From Hyaloscypha bicolor E (taxonomy: Eukaryota; Ascomycota; Leotiomycetes; Helotiales; Hyaloscyphaceae), in NCBI RefSeq assembly GCF_002865645.1, contig NW_020194600.1, forward strand, positions 750,047 through 814,046: 64,000 bases of DNA, given 5' to 3'. The position numbers and the translations under genes are program-made. The notes below the pieces were generated by a model that saw only the letters and a program-made list of their open reading frames with translations, did not search any database and was not told the DNA's origin. Below, piece by piece: positions 1 through 12,220 of this stretch (position 1 is its first letter; each line of letters starts with the position of its first letter).

Positions 1-243
1 AAACGCCAGTTCGACGGATTTCGAATTTGAAGAGCTGGATCGGTTTTGGCCAAAGGGAAGTGCTTCACTTATCAGCTGCTATTGCATAAATAGAAGAAGT
101 ATTCTTGGGAACTGGTTCGAAAGTGTCATCGAGGACAGTTACCAGTTGTTGTTGTCGAAATGAAAAGAGCATAAGGGATGTTGCTCTGGAAAGGGCTATG
201 AACAGCCAAAGGGGGGAAACAACAATCCGTCCCTTGCATGCGC

Positions 244-692
244 ATGTACGAAGATCACGGTATAAAGTGACGGGATTACAGGGCATTTGGGCCCTTGGCA
301 TCCCCAGGGCACAATTTAGGGGTTGAACCGCGTTGTGAGGCCCTATAACTTTAGGCTAGATGGCCTAAGCAGATCCCAAGAGGCGCTGTAAGACATTCGC
401 AATATATGAGAATATCTCCAGGGGTAAATGCCGCTGCTAGTAGAGCAACAATAGCCCTTGGACGCTAAACGGGTAGTTACGATAGGGCTCTTTAGCGAGT
501 TATCCCTTGTAAGTACAGGGGAGAAGCCCCGAAAAGGTGTAGTACCCCTTGCTCCCGTCTTCTAGCGTATTTTAGGGCAATGGCCTAGAAATAGGGCAAT
601 TTAGTGGCCGAGTGCGCCAGAAACAGACACTGGAATGCCGTTCAAGCACAAATACCCCGTAATCCCGTCGCTTTATGCCGTGATCTCCGTAC
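244..692. repeat. Diverged inverted repeat
   Basis: About 48 nt at 244-291 match the reverse complement of about 645-692 at roughly 42 positions, and most differences are C/T or G/A transitions, as RIP would leave. A further 24 nt at 944-967 resemble the reverse complement of about 690-715. These look like remnants of an old repeated element. No open frame in this stretch resembles a known protein. Confidence 0.5.
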
Positions 693-962
693 GAAGGCAG
701 ACGGCATTAAAATTCGTCCAATTCGCTAAGCGAGCGCGGGCACAATCCCGACCCCTGCAATAAGAATTTCTTGTAATTCCGTATCACATTTAATTATCGC
801 AAAAATTCCACAAAAGTTAGATCTGCTTCCTTTCTATCTCGCAAAGCTATTTTAAAGACTTTTAGATGTTACGTTGAGATTTGGTGTAATTTTCTAAACG
901 TAGCGATTTTGGTGTTCCTCGCTTTTTTGCGGATGGACGGTTTTTAATGCCGCCCGCCTTCG

Positions 963-1382
963 TACTGTCGGTCCGATCCAAAAGCGACAAAACAGTCGCC
1001 ATTTTACGCCCACAGTAGCTTTTCAACCACAGCCCCGATTAATTAATACCAACTAATGCAATTATGGACAAGATCCAGGCGAATAAAATCTATTAATCAG
1101 ATTTTTAATGCAATCCGTAGTTAATTAGTAATTGAGTTTTAAAGTGCACGGACGTTTTTTTTTTTTTTTTTTTTTTTGACCATACAAAATGCGAACTATG
1201 CGAGCTCGTATAAAAATGACCACGTGCTTTATAACTCTCGCAATATTAAAGGTATTAAAAATCGGAGAACATGAAATCGATTACTATAAGATATACGATA
1301 ATTCCGATTAATACGATTTATATCATTTAGTATTTTGGTAGACTTTCTTTCATTTTGTCGCTTTTGGATCGGACCGACTGTA
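963..1382. mobile_element. MITE-like element, TA target site
   Basis: A 30-nt terminal inverted repeat (963-992 against 1353-1382, one mismatch) brackets an AT-rich 360-nt core without a coding frame. Both ends carry TA followed inward by CTGTCGG or CAGTCGG. The 420-nt length, TA duplication and absence of a transposase fit a non-autonomous Tc1/mariner-type element. A run of 22 T lies inside at about 1157-1178. The family is not recognised. Confidence 0.55.
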
Positions 1383-1958
1383 TTGCGAGTTACTTCGCAG
1401 CCTCGGGACCTCCGTAGAGCAGCCGGTACTGTGTCGAGGATAACATTTTCCAAAAATTCCCTCATCAACCTTGTCAAGGTTGAGGGTCCTGGAACTTTTG
1501 GGAACAATGAGAGGTGACGTTGATCGCGGTATCATCGACCATAAAAAACAGAACGGTAACCGCAAAAGCTAGCGTTCCACACAAAGCCTTGTTGAAGGAA
1601 ACGTGCATTTGCCTCGAAATGAATAAATTGTCAGTGAGGGGCACAATCTTGGTACTGAAAGCGAAAAGGAGAGAGCCTTCATCAAGTTGAAAAGGGAAGT
1701 CGCGCCCCCTTACTTTATCTGAAATCAGTGTGTGCTCACGTCCACCCGGACATTCATTCCTCCCTGTTGCCCTTAATTCACCTTGGCAAGGACGGAACAG
1801 CACCTTCGCTTCTTCTTGTTTTCCCGGTGGGATATGGGCTTGAGTCCTGGCGGCGATGTTTGGAGCTGTGAAGAAGGTGCGTCACCAAAATTCCATATGC
1901 TCAGGTGATCTTGAAATTTGCTAATTTCTTTACGCAGGACCCTCACTACCAGCCCACG
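1383..1958. other. Upstream region, no gene seen
   Basis: No coding signal is seen. A possible 3' splice site (TTTACGCAG, ending at 1937) lies just upstream of the ATG chosen for the next gene, so a 5' exon or a spliced leader could exist here, but none could be identified. Confidence 0.4.
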
Positions 1959-3227
1959 ATGTTCAAACAAGTGATGCTGTTTCCGAGGAAGTTGATTCCG
2001 ATACTGTCGTTTCTTACTCTTGGATTCATCGTCTGGTTCAAGCCTCTGCTGCCTGTTCCGACTATAGGTTGGAGTTCTGTACTGGAATCTGGACTTGCCC
2101 AGATATTGCTAGGGCAAGATACCGGGAAGCAAAAGGCTATTGTGGCACCAGAGCACGACGACCCTCAGACGAATTCAAGACCAATGATGAATAATCCATT
2201 CCAGCCCGGGATGGTCAAACCCGTTGGAATGCCGTATACAAAGACGCTGGTCACCCCGCGGACTTCGAGCGAGGATGTCTCGTGGATTAGGGAAAACTTT
2301 GGTGGAAGCGATTTTATCAAGGCGGCAATATATACTGTAGATGACGTGAATGCGGAATTACATCCACCGAAGAACAAAGGACATGAAGTTATGGTATACC
2401 TTACATACATCATCGATCATTTCCACAATCTTTCCGATATCAACATCTTCATGCATTCTCACAGGTTCGCCTGGCACAACAACGAACTCCTCGATAGCGA
2501 TTCGGTCCAGATGATTTCAAGGCTCTCGGCAGAGCGAGTCCAACGAGAAGGCTTCATGAATATGCGTTGTAGCTGGGGGCCTGGTTGCCCATCTTGGATG
2601 CATCCCGGGAATGTGGAAGAGGATATCAACAAGCAGGAAGAAACAGTGCTGGCGAAGTCGTGGTCCGAACTCTTCCCCCTCGATCCTGTACCGAATGTGT
2701 TAGCTCAACCATGTTGTGCTCAATTTGCTATATCGAGAGATAGGATTCAAAGTTTACCGTTGGCAAGGTACGTATTTTACCGAGATTGGCTGTCGAAGAC
2801 AAGCTTGTCAGATGATATTAGTGGGAGAGTGTGGGAGTATGTCTGGCAGTTTGTGTTTACGGGAAAGCCAATTGTATGTCCAGCAGAGCATGTGTGCTAT
2901 TGCGATGGGTTTGGAGTCTGTTTTGGAGGAGCAGAGAAGTACGAGGAGTTCCGTGCCATGGAAAAAGAGCGATCAATGTTACAGGAAGAGGAGAATGGCC
3001 ACCGCGCGTTGTCTCAGAAGTGGGAAAGCACCCCGGAGCTCCTCACGGATGAGGAAAAGGCCCAGGGTCGACCTGACGTAGAGAAAGGCCGCCAGCTCCA
3101 AGAGAAGATCAATGAGTTAGTAGCTTGGTGTGATAAGAAGAAGCAGGAAGCGAAAGAACAGGGAGACGTGGCTATGTATCGAGCGAGGGAAGCAGGTAGG
3201 GAGTGGAGTCCAGGGGATGGGTTCTGA
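1959..3227 (+). CDS. DUF3431 family membrane-anchored protein
   Basis: This is a single-exon gene of 422 residues. A basic N-terminus (MFKQVMLFPRK) followed by about 18 hydrophobic residues (11-30) looks like a type II signal anchor, so the rest would face the secretory lumen or outside. The globular part from about residue 120 has features I associate with the fungal DUF3431 family: an EDVSWI strand, a Tyr-rich YLTYIIDHFHNL helix, an FMHSHRFAWHN segment, and a late AQPCCAQFAISRDRI block followed by a conserved Trp/Tyr region. The role of the family is unknown; a sugar-transferase-like role has been supposed for similar lumenal proteins but nothing here proves it. The frame stays open to a GTG at 1905, but fungi start at ATG, so 1959 was chosen. 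The C-terminal 80 residues are charged and probably coiled. Confidence 0.8.
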   Translation: MFKQVMLFPRKLIPILSFLTLGFIVWFKPLLPVPTIGWSSVLESGLAQILLGQDTGKQKAIVAPEHDDPQTNSRPMMNNPFQPGMVKPVGMPYTKTLVTPRTSSEDVSWIRENFGGSDFIKAAIYTVDDVNAELHPPKNKGHEVMVYLTYIIDHFHNLSDINIFMHSHRFAWHNNELLDSDSVQMISRLSAERVQREGFMNMRCSWGPGCPSWMHPGNVEEDINKQEETVLAKSWSELFPLDPVPNVLAQPCCAQFAISRDRIQSLPLARYVFYRDWLSKTSLSDDISGRVWEYVWQFVFTGKPIVCPAEHVCYCDGFGVCFGGAEKYEEFRAMEKERSMLQEEENGHRALSQKWESTPELLTDEEKAQGRPDVEKGRQLQEKINELVAWCDKKKQEAKEQGDVAMYRAREAGREWSPGDGF

Positions 3228-5048
3228 GCCACTGCCACACGCTGTGACTCGAAGCCGTTGAGTCCAGGATTCCAGAAAGAAGTCTTTCCACTTCCGCCGA
3301 CTATCGAAATGTCAAGATAGAAGTATTTTAGATGTACGTACAGTACAACCTGCTTTCATGTCCGGCTCTCACCTAAGGGGAGAAGTGAAATCTGGACGAG
3401 GGATAAAGTGTATAGGTACAGATATATGGAGGCCAATGGCGATCCAAACACCGAATAGACGTATTGCACGATATTTGTAGAGCAGATTTGAGAGTCTACT
3501 TTCAAATTTTTCAATTTTGGTGCCTGGGCGAAGTGTATCGGGGGTAATAGACGCGTGAAGCAAGCCAGCGACATGGCATGCAGGTACTCCGTACGAGTAA
3601 ACCGCGAAAACAGAAATGCATGCCGTCACAACCATGACGGCATTTATCGATTTGCGTCCTTGTCAAATTGTCAGATTGTCAACATCCACAAGGCTTGGAG
3701 GAGGGCTTGTACTTATGCTCGCTACGGTTCCACGAAAGGGGGGTGCCCGGGCCGCTGGGAGGTCCCACCACTGGGCATGCGAGCTACCTACCTCCGTCAT
3801 CGATGCTTCGAGATTTGGCTGATGGGGGATGAGGCCGCCAAGATGGAAGGCTCGCAGAGACGCTTCTAGCCTTTCACCCTCTTGGAATAGGTCAAGATTC
3901 GGACGAAAATACTGCTAACCATCAAGTGAGGTTGCAAATACAACACCACCTTATGGACAAGGCTGAAACGGTGAATCATGTCAAACAGGGGCTATCGGGC
4001 CCTGGCCCCTGTCTGGTCTGCGCGTACTACGTAATCCGGGGGCTGACCCCTTTGGGATGTTCACCGACTTTTGCACAAGATCTTCTTCCAAGTCGTGAAG
4101 AAGTGATGGGTGATGAAGCCTGGAGAAACTTCTCATGGCGTGTCTCGCGTTAGCCACAAACCGCCCCCTTATGCGATTACTCCAGCCCCGCGTGAGATGT
4201 GGAGATCTCTGGATTTTACGATTTATCATTCTGGAGGACCTCGCCGAACACGCGGCTGCAGGGGCCTGCAGGTAGCTGTAGAAAGCTCTCAACGTGCGCA
4301 CATCGCCATTCTCATGGCGAAGAGAGCCTTCTTTTGGCCTCATGAAACGTCGTCGTCGACATCAAACTTACGAATGGGCTGTTCAAAGCCGTGAACGGAT
4401 CTCAGGAGTTCTGAGAAAAAGAATATGGCATTCGATTGGGGAGACCAGTGCGACTTCCCTTGTGGGAAGGATGGTGACGTTAAGGTTCTGCACTTATTGC
4501 TCTGCACCGTTGGTTCTGCTGCACCATCAAGACCAGGGAAATGTTTTGCCTCCACCCAAGACCCACGGAAAGGGGAAGGGCTGGACAGTCGTTACCCATC
4601 CTTCAAAAACCCCCAGATCCTGACGGTGATTGGCCAATTTGTCAATATTCTTCCGCGTCTATGAAGCCTACACCAGCATCTAGAGTCAATAGCGTGGCTC
4701 CAACGCCATCGAGTATCCACGACCCACACTCACCAGCACAACTGCAGCATAGTTAACCCTGTCCTGCACAGCCATCATCAGTGCGAGATATCGGGCACAA
4801 GGAGCCGGCCCCAAGGTTGGTCTTTAGTACGTGCTCCTCCCTTTGTTTTTCTAGCTCTGCGCTATGGTATTAGAAACCCTCCCATCCCCAGGACCCGGGT
4901 TCCATTTAAAATTTAGCACTGGCAAAAGACCCGCTGATCTTGTCCCGGACGTGTTGCGCTTATGAGAGCTTGTTCGATTTGAGATTCTTGCCACGAGTGA
5001 CCGCTATATCATGCTTAGTTTCCCCCAGGACTGAACCTTCCAGCCAGT
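3228..5048. other. Intergenic, no supported gene
   Basis: Several frames of 60-120 codons lie here on both strands, but none has a recognisable motif, a good start context or splice signals linking it to neighbours. The last few hundred bases are presumably the promoter and leader of the photoreceptor gene. Confidence 0.5.
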
Positions 5049-7350
5049 ATGCCTTCGGACCACAAGCTGTCACCAATTCCACATAGTCCGGACGAAGGAT
5101 CGGAATGTGGCGCCGCGGTAAACGACATTCTCCTCCACCGGCCTGACTTTTCAACTCCCGAGAAATCTTTTTTCAAAAGACCATCTGCCGAGATCCCAGG
5201 TTATGTGCCGCAGACTCGCAAGCTCGAAGCACTAGTTACACCCCTTTCGCCGCGCGTCCCAAGACGCTCGAGGTAAGTACAACTCTAATTACAAGATCTT
5301 CTCATTTGCTGACTTCAAACTAGCAGCAAACCCTGTTCAAAACCGCCGGGCCCAATAGAAATCCCCGACCGAGCAGCAGACCAAGATCAGATGGAGTTTC
5401 GAGAAAGATCAAGCTCAAGGCAAGGTCATCAACGCAATATGAGATCGCTTCCACAGTCTCCATTAACCGCCGATTCTCGATTGGGTTCTCGACCGGACTC
5501 TGGAGCGGATTCAGAAATATCATCGTACCGGACAGTTGCGATATCTCTGCCACCCCTTCAGCACAAAGGACTGGACGAACATGATCAACTTGAGCCTTTG
5601 GACGAGGAGAATTTGGATCCAGAATCATTCGATCTGGTGGCGCCGGCTGAGAAAGTAATCAAGCAATACTCTTTGGAAACGAGATCAGAACTCCTCTTTT
5701 CAACTGAACATCTCAAAGAAATCTTCAGAGACCCAGACTTTCTGCTGCAATTCATGGGCTTTATGAACACTTATAGGCAAGCTTCTTGTTCGATTTTGAT
5801 CTACTACATGGATGCGGTCAAGGCGCTGAAAGCCATCAACTATTCGAATGCAATTGCGGAATCACTGGAACCAATATCAGGTTTTGACTTCACGGTGACC
5901 AGTGTGACGAAAACTGATAATACGGAATTGGAGGAGAAAGCCAGACTAGCATTTGATGCTCTGGTCAGAGAAGATCTTCCAGCTTATATCACACATTCCT
6001 ATATACAAACTGTGAGCTTGTCAATCCAGCGGAGGATCACTGGAACTTTGCCGTCGCACTTGAGGGAAGCGTCCGAAGGTCTAGCAGAAGTCTTTTGTTT
6101 AACAGATCCTTCGAGGCCCGACAATCCAATTGTCTTTGCATCCGAAGGTGTTCCGACCATTTCTATTCTCTCATGCGTCTGCTGACAGTCTATTAGAATT
6201 TCACAGAACTACACAATACGGAATGTCCTATGTGCTTGGCCGTAATTGCCGATTTCTTCAAGGCCCAAAAACGAATCCGTTCAGTGTCAGAAGAATTCGC
6301 GAGAAGATCGAAGCGGGTCAAGAGCACTGTGAAGTCATTCTTAACTAGTAAGTAAAGCACGAAGGAACGGTCTTAGCTGAAACTAATGCCCATTGTAGTC
6401 GGCGAGATGGATCTCCATTCATGAACCTCCTGATGTGTGCACCGCTTTGCGACAGTCGCGGCACGATCAGATACTTCATCGGAGCCCAAGTTGACGTTTC
6501 TGGCTTGGTAAAGGAATGCTCGGGTATGGACTCGTTGAGATGTCTGGCAAATAAGTCAGAACCTTCGGAAACCCCAGAGAATGGAAAAGTGAGGGAGGAG
6601 GAGCTACCTAGAGATGAGCTCCAAGATCTCAGCCAAATGTTCAACCTCGAAGAACTCGATACTGTCCGCCGGTGGGGGGGAAGAATGCGGAAGGAAAATC
6701 AGGATGAAGCTAAGTATGGCAACTACATCGACGGAAACTGGAGCAAGCCTCGCGTGCTCATCAGCTCCGGGAGTCCTGATGCTAACACCGAGTATGGTGG
6801 TCTGAGCCACGGCGCTGGCCGATTAAGTGGCATCTATGAGAACTACCTCCTTGTTCGCCCCTGTCCCAGCCTTCGGATCCTCTTCGCCAGCCCCAGTCTT
6901 CGTATTCCCGGCATCTTGCAGAGCCCTTTCATGGCTAAGATCCGCGGGTCAAATCGCGTTCGTGAGGGATTGATACAAGCGCTGGCTGATGGTCGTGGTG
7001 TTACAGCCAAGGTCAAATGGGCCTCAAAGACGGACTTGGAAGGAAGAAATAGATGGATTCATTGCACACCTCTCATTGGGAGCAACGGAGCCATAGGTGT
7101 CTGGATGGTCGTTATCGTCGACGACGAAGCATCAGTACTACCTTCCAGACGATTCAAGATGGCACCACCTGTTGACCCAAAGTTTGGGCAAAGCATACCC
7201 ACGTATCAGCAAAATGAAGCAGGCAGCCTGCATGATTGCGCCTTGATAAACGGTGATAGAGATGCAAGTGTGAAAGGCGGACGGAGCAGCACAGGAAGCC
7301 ACGATGAGATGGATGGGAGTGGAAGTCCTTACAGTTTGAGGATTGAATAA
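5049..7350 (+). CDS. RGS-LOV-type blue-light photoreceptor with C-terminal PAS
   Basis: Exons 5049-5272, 5324-6147, 6197-6347 and 6399-7350 encode 716 residues. Residues 1-190 are Ser/Pro-rich and disordered. Residues about 197-317 are helical and fit a divergent RGS domain. Residues about 325-440 are a clear LOV domain: GRNCRFLQ places the flavin-adduct cysteine at C367, and N399, N409 and Q430 fall at the spacing (32, 10, 21) known from AsLOV2 C450/N482/N492/Q513. The short C-to-N spacing argues for the FMN-type loop, not the longer FAD loop of VIVID. Residues about 546-643 look like a second PAS fold without the cysteine. RGS-LOV proteins are known from Botrytis and Magnaporthe, where they link blue light to membrane binding or G-protein signalling. 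The LOV call is firm; RGS is an inference from position and helix pattern. Confidence 0.88.
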
Positions 7351-7918
7351 TTATGCATCATTTTCAAGAGTGCGAATCTTTGATGGCTATCTGCTTTACT
7401 AAAGGCTGGGAAGCAACCTACTTTTGCTACTTTCCGCAGGTCTTTTAGGGCTTGGATCGGCTTCTGGAGTTGGTGTAATGGGATTATGACCAAATATACC
7501 TACGGCTTGGGATGGACGGGGTGGGTGGATTATTGCTGCCAAAACGAGCTTACCTAGAATGCGCCATTACCATTACTATTTCCATTATCTCCCTCCTTCC
7601 TTCCTGATCATAACGTGTTGTCTGATCCTGGTTGAGACCAGGCCAACAGTACCAATTTTCAAAAAGACAGCAATCCAGCCGAAAGGAAACCAGTTTTCAA
7701 CGCACTATTAGCACGACTCACATTAAACTTCTCTTCAGCGCCGCAGTGAATGCCGTGACCCTCTTGAGCTCACGAACTCGGAGCGAAATTCGCAAATCGT
7801 TCTCGCCAACGCGTCCTCGATCTCGTCAGCCACCAACCAACTGCACGCTCTCCGGCAGACAAAAGGCCTAACATCCCGCAGCTTCGAGAAGGAAGCCGTC
7901 AGTGTGGCAGTGGAGAAG
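7351..7918. other. Intergenic, no supported gene
   Basis: This stretch holds the 3' region of the photoreceptor gene and the promoter of the 2EXR gene. It contains a CT-rich stretch around 7565-7620. No coding motif was found. Confidence 0.5.
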
Positions 7919-8793
7919 ATGGTTGCTGTTTGCGCGCTTGCTCACCAGCCACTGCTCACTCCGCTCGCGCGAGCAGAGAGGCAGTTTACCTGCTTCCCGA
8001 AACTGCCCAAGGAGCTGCAGCTCGAGATTTGGAAGGCCAGTTTACCGGGACCGAGGGTGGTTAAGTTGAGGTATCGAGGGGAGGGAGCTGATGCGAAGTG
8101 TACTAGTACGTGTCCTCTCTTCATCAAGTATCGAGATTTCTTTCGCCTGCAATCCATGCTAAACTGGAACTTCTAGGCAGGGCACGAATCCCAATCGCAC
8201 TCCACGTCTGCCGCGACTCTCGTGAGGTAGCAAAGGAAGTCTACGAGCTCAGCTTCGGCCTGAAGGGCTTTTCGCAACCTGGAGGATCGTCGTGGATGGT
8301 GGAGCCGAAGATATACTTCTCGTTCGACCGCGACACCTTGTTTATCGACACGGAAGGCTCTAGACCCTGTGGTAGCCTGCGCGGGGTGAGCTTCGAGATG
8401 CTGAGAGCAGAGGCTCACCGCTTTCATTGCTTGGCTAAGCAGGTGCAGGATCTGGCGAAGGTACGGACGCTGGCAGCGTGGGAATACCTTCCGATGGTTG
8501 CTGTGCATGGGGTCTCGATCGGTGAGCGTGGAGAGGTGAGGAATCCTTGGAGTGCGTTTGAGGGGATTGAGGGAGAGGCGATGGGTGTCGGCGTAGCGAG
8601 TCAGCTCAGTCAGGTTTATGATAAGGATTTGACAGTGGCGGAGCCGAATCCGTTGGAGGGCATGGAGTGGGATTTGGAGCAGGATGTCAATCTGATTACC
8701 GGACTGAAGTGGAAGCACACTTGGCTTGTTGCGAGGTCGCCGAGTGCTATATTCCTTGGCTACCTGCTCGAGACTACCAATCCGGATTATTAG
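7919..8793 (+). CDS. 2EXR domain protein
   Basis: Exons 7919-8105 and 8177-8793 (GTACGT donor, TTCTAG acceptor) give 267 residues. The hallmark of the fungal 2EXR family is present: FPKLPKELQLEIWKAS near residue 28, a basic strand PRVVKLRY, then a second conserved block LHVCRDSREVA after the intron, and a later FSFDRDTLFID segment. 2EXR proteins are a large Pezizomycotina family with an F-box-like N-terminus; their cellular role is unknown. The frame extends upstream to a GTG at 7904, which was not taken as start. Length is in the lower normal range of the family. No neighbour suggests a shared pathway. Confidence 0.8.
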
Positions 8794-10412
8794 GGGTGGA
8801 ATGAATGTAGAGGATCTTTGGGGGAAGTTGGGGGATGAAAGGCATGTAGGAGTGGAATTGGAGGACGAGAAAATATCTTGTTGCACTGGAGGTACCTCAA
8901 CTCGCTGTGCGAGGGTGATTGCTTTGGAGATCTCACACTGAGTGATCCAACGTGCAACATCAGAAGCTCACTAAATGGCATCGCTTGCATGTACCTTCAA
9001 TGAATGAATAAGCCTGACAGAACAGTGTTCTCCTATGACTGGTAAGTGACTTCGTCCTACAGCGAGTGCGTAGCAGCAAGTTGATGCACGCAATTGTTTC
9101 AACTCCAAGATACAAAAAGGAGAAGGAGAAGGAGAAGGGCAGAAACATAGGTGGCTGGGTCTTCAAGACAGAGTCTGTTCCAAGACTTGGAAAATCAAGC
9201 CTATTACAATAGCCTGTGTCCAGCATTTTTGATGTTGTTCAATGTCTTGAGCACAAAAACGGCGGGAAACGAGAAGTTCGTTGATCAAGAGGGGAGGGAA
9301 GAAATTGTGGTCTCGGATGTGGCAGCTCCCGGGGAGCTGCCCGATAGCCAACTGGCAACTTTAACCGCAACCACTCTCGTGCCATCACTGCCAATGAAGA
9401 TATGGAGCAGGAAAATTTTATTGATGATCCATTTTCAATAAAACATTGTTTGTGAGTGACGAAGGTGGCTGTTGTCACAGCTGTGTGAGGAAGTGAAGTG
9501 TTCTACGTTTTAGCGGCTGTCCCTTCCCCGGAACTTCTTTGCAAGTTCAAATCCGGGGCTGAAACTAGCGAAGTCTGGAGCACGATGCTGCCGTTGCTGC
9601 TCTGCCCGACAATCGGCTCTTATTTATGGCTTCAAAAAGTTTGGATCTTCCGTCCTGGATTTAAACGACAGCTATATTCGGAATAAGTGGCATCCTTCTG
9701 AGGATTTGCGGATAGGTACTGGCTGTGGTGCTGTCTGGGACCCATTTGTTGATCTGGAAGCTGGTCACTCGCTTGCAGAGAGATGTCTTTTATTAGGGGG
9801 CTCTCGGCTCGACTTTCAACAATCCTCCAGCCCGCTCATCTCGGCCACATGGACAACATCTGCCCCCGAGCTTCAGGAGGAATTTTTTCTCACTTCTGCT
9901 ATCATTGACGCCCTGTCCAACTAAACATCTCACGAATCATGTCACGATACCAGCACCTCGAAACGGCGGTTGGCTCGGAGGCTCAAACAGCCGCAAGTCC
10001 GGCTAGGGGCCATCCGTGGCTTGGCGCAAGTTAACGCCGTGGACGGGAGTGTGAAACCCGGATGAGGCAAAGACGCCACATCCTACACCTCTGCGTCTTC
10101 AAAACGCAGATCCGCAGAGGTGATTGCTGCAATCCGAATTAAAGGCCGTCGGCAACATGGTTCCTGATTTGTGCATTGACCGTGGTTTGTCTTTAGCCCA
10201 GTGGCTCAAACTCATAGAAGAAACCGAGGCGCAGCCTCCTTGTTGTGAAATCTCAGAGGCCAAGTACACCTTCATTGCTATTCAATTTTTTTTTTGTTAA
10301 TCTCCGTCAATTTGATTTGGAAGGCATTTCGGTCATCGAATGACGGGCCAGGACTGTGGAACGGGAGCTTTGCGACCTCAATTGAGGTGATTCGAATCGG
10401 TGTAGGGGCATC
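8794..10412. other. Intergenic, no supported gene
   Basis: No frame shows a recognisable motif. A short stem-forming repeat (CCTCTGCG and CGCAGAGG, about 10087-10121) and T-rich tracts near 10290 lie in the likely promoter of the P450 gene. (GAGAAG)n lies near 9120. Confidence 0.45.
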
Positions 10413-12220
10413 ATGGAGTTCAGCAATGCGAGCGCAATCTCATTTTCGAATGAGCTCGCCCGGAGCCAGCGCCATGGCAGCAGTATGTTCAGCGCCGTGG
10501 TAATCGCCACTGCAATTGCTGTTGTGTTGGGGATGAGTCTCGTGGTGGCCTCGAAGATGGGAGAGTTGGATGCGGACGAGCCAATACTTCTGAAACCGAG
10601 ATTTCCCTTAATTGGACATCTGTTTGGGATGCTGAGATGGCAAGTTGGATACATGCAGATGTTAAGGTGAGTGGAAAAGTTGGGTCCGTAAAAGAGGCCT
10701 TGAGCTAATCAATATATTTCTAGTTCTAAAATACCGACACATCCTGCGTTCACACTACGGATCTTCTCCTCACGGATCTATGTCATCTGCGATCCTTCCT
10801 TAATTCAAGCGGTCTACCGGAATACCAAGGCCTTCGACTTCGGTCAATTCGTTGTGGAGTCGTCACAAAGAGCATTCGATATTGGAGAAGCGGGGATGAA
10901 GATTATTCGGGGCGAAACCGCGCCAAATTACGACCCTAGTGGTCCATGTCTGAATGGAAATAAAGGCGACTCGTATCTGAACGAGCATCACAAGCTTATG
11001 CTAGAAGCGCTTTCTCCAGGCACTGGTTTGTCGGAGCTAAATAAGGGAGTTCTGGATAAAGTCGCAGAACATCTTAATGTAATTGATGGAGGGGAGAAGA
11101 AGGTCGGTCTTTACAGATGGGTTAGGGATGTTTTGACTCTGGCCACTGCGGACGCGCTATACGGACCTCATGATCCCATGAACGCAGACCATAGCCTCAT
11201 AGACAATTTATGGTGAGTCGCGTTGCAGCCAGATATCTTCGAAAATTAATGTTTTCCAGGGACTTCGAGGAAAATATGACCTTGCTCATGCTGAACCTCC
11301 TTCCGACAATAATCGCACCAAAAGCCTACAGAGGCAGAGCAGCAATCAAGGAAGTTTTTAGAAAATACTACGAGAATCACGACGAGCTCACCGGCAGCAC
11401 ATTGATCCGCGCACATCTTGCCTGCGCTCAAAAATGGGGCTTTTCAGCCGACGACATCGCTAACTTCGAGATTTCAACTCTCTTCTTAGCTACTACAAAT
11501 TCTGTGCCCACATCATTTTGGCAACTAAGCTATATCCTCTCGTCTCCATCCCTCCTGCATGAAATTCAGAAAGAGGTAGAGGGCATAGTAAAACGAGAGA
11601 GGAAAGAAGATGGCACCGAGGAAGCGGTGATGGACATCGCTCTCTTCCAGTCCCATTGTCCCCTTCTAGTGGCCACCTTCCACGAAACACTCCGTCTGAT
11701 CGACGCCGCGACCTCTGTTCGGGCAGTAGTAGAACCAACAACACTCACCTCATCTAGCTCGTCTTCCACATTTTCCCTCAAATCACCATCAGTGATCCAG
11801 CTCCCATCCGGAATCACGCACACCTCACCCTCAATCTGGGGCCCCGACGCCTCCTCCTTCAATCCCACCCGCTTCCTCCCCTCAGAAAAAGGCGCCCTCG
11901 ACAAAGAAACCCGGCGCAAGCAAAACCAGGGCTACTTCCCCTTCGGCGGCGGCAAGCATCTCTGTCCTGGCCGACACTTCGCAATGATGGAGATTCTCGC
12001 CTTCGTCGCTGGCATCGTTGTGGGATTCGAAGTGGCAGGGATGGATTCTGTGCCCGATCGAGCATTCCAGAAACTTGGGACGGCGGTGAGGAAACCGGTT
12101 GCTGATGTTGAGGTTGGGGTTAAAAGGAGAGTGGGGTGGGAGGGTGTGAGGTGGAGATTTGAGGGGGAAAGAGGGAGGTTGGATTTTAAGGCGCTGGGGA
12201 CGGATTCCGATGACGAATAG
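10413..12220 (+). CDS. Cytochrome P450, CYP7/CYP8-like type
   Basis: Exons 10413-10666, 10724-11212 and 11260-12220 encode 567 residues. An N-terminal hydrophobic helix (about residues 24-46) anchors the protein in the ER, followed by a Pro-containing hinge (KPRFPLIGHLFG). The I-helix region is weak (LFLATTNSVPTSFW, where most P450s have A/G-G-x-D/E-T). The K-helix ETLR is at 390-393, the PTRFLP meander follows, and the heme loop FPFGGGKHLCPGRHFA has the ligand at C483. The I-helix without an acidic-Thr pair and the GRHFAMMEI segment recall fungal P450s annotated as oxysterol 7-alpha-hydroxylase or prostacyclin-synthase-like, so an ordinary mono-oxygenase substrate cannot be assumed. A Ser-rich insert sits just after the ETLR motif. 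No secondary-metabolite backbone gene is nearby, so the substrate is unknown. Confidence 0.88.

Noticed and set aside
1905..1958. N-terminal extension of the DUF3431 frame to a GTG
   Set aside because: Nuclear genes of fungi start at ATG, and ATG at 1959 directly precedes the signal anchor. The same reasoning removed GTG starts at 7904 and 56786.
10087..10121. Stem-forming repeat upstream of the P450 gene as a riboswitch or terminator
   Set aside because: The stem is only eight pairs and there is no conserved core. It was noted only as a possible promoter hairpin.
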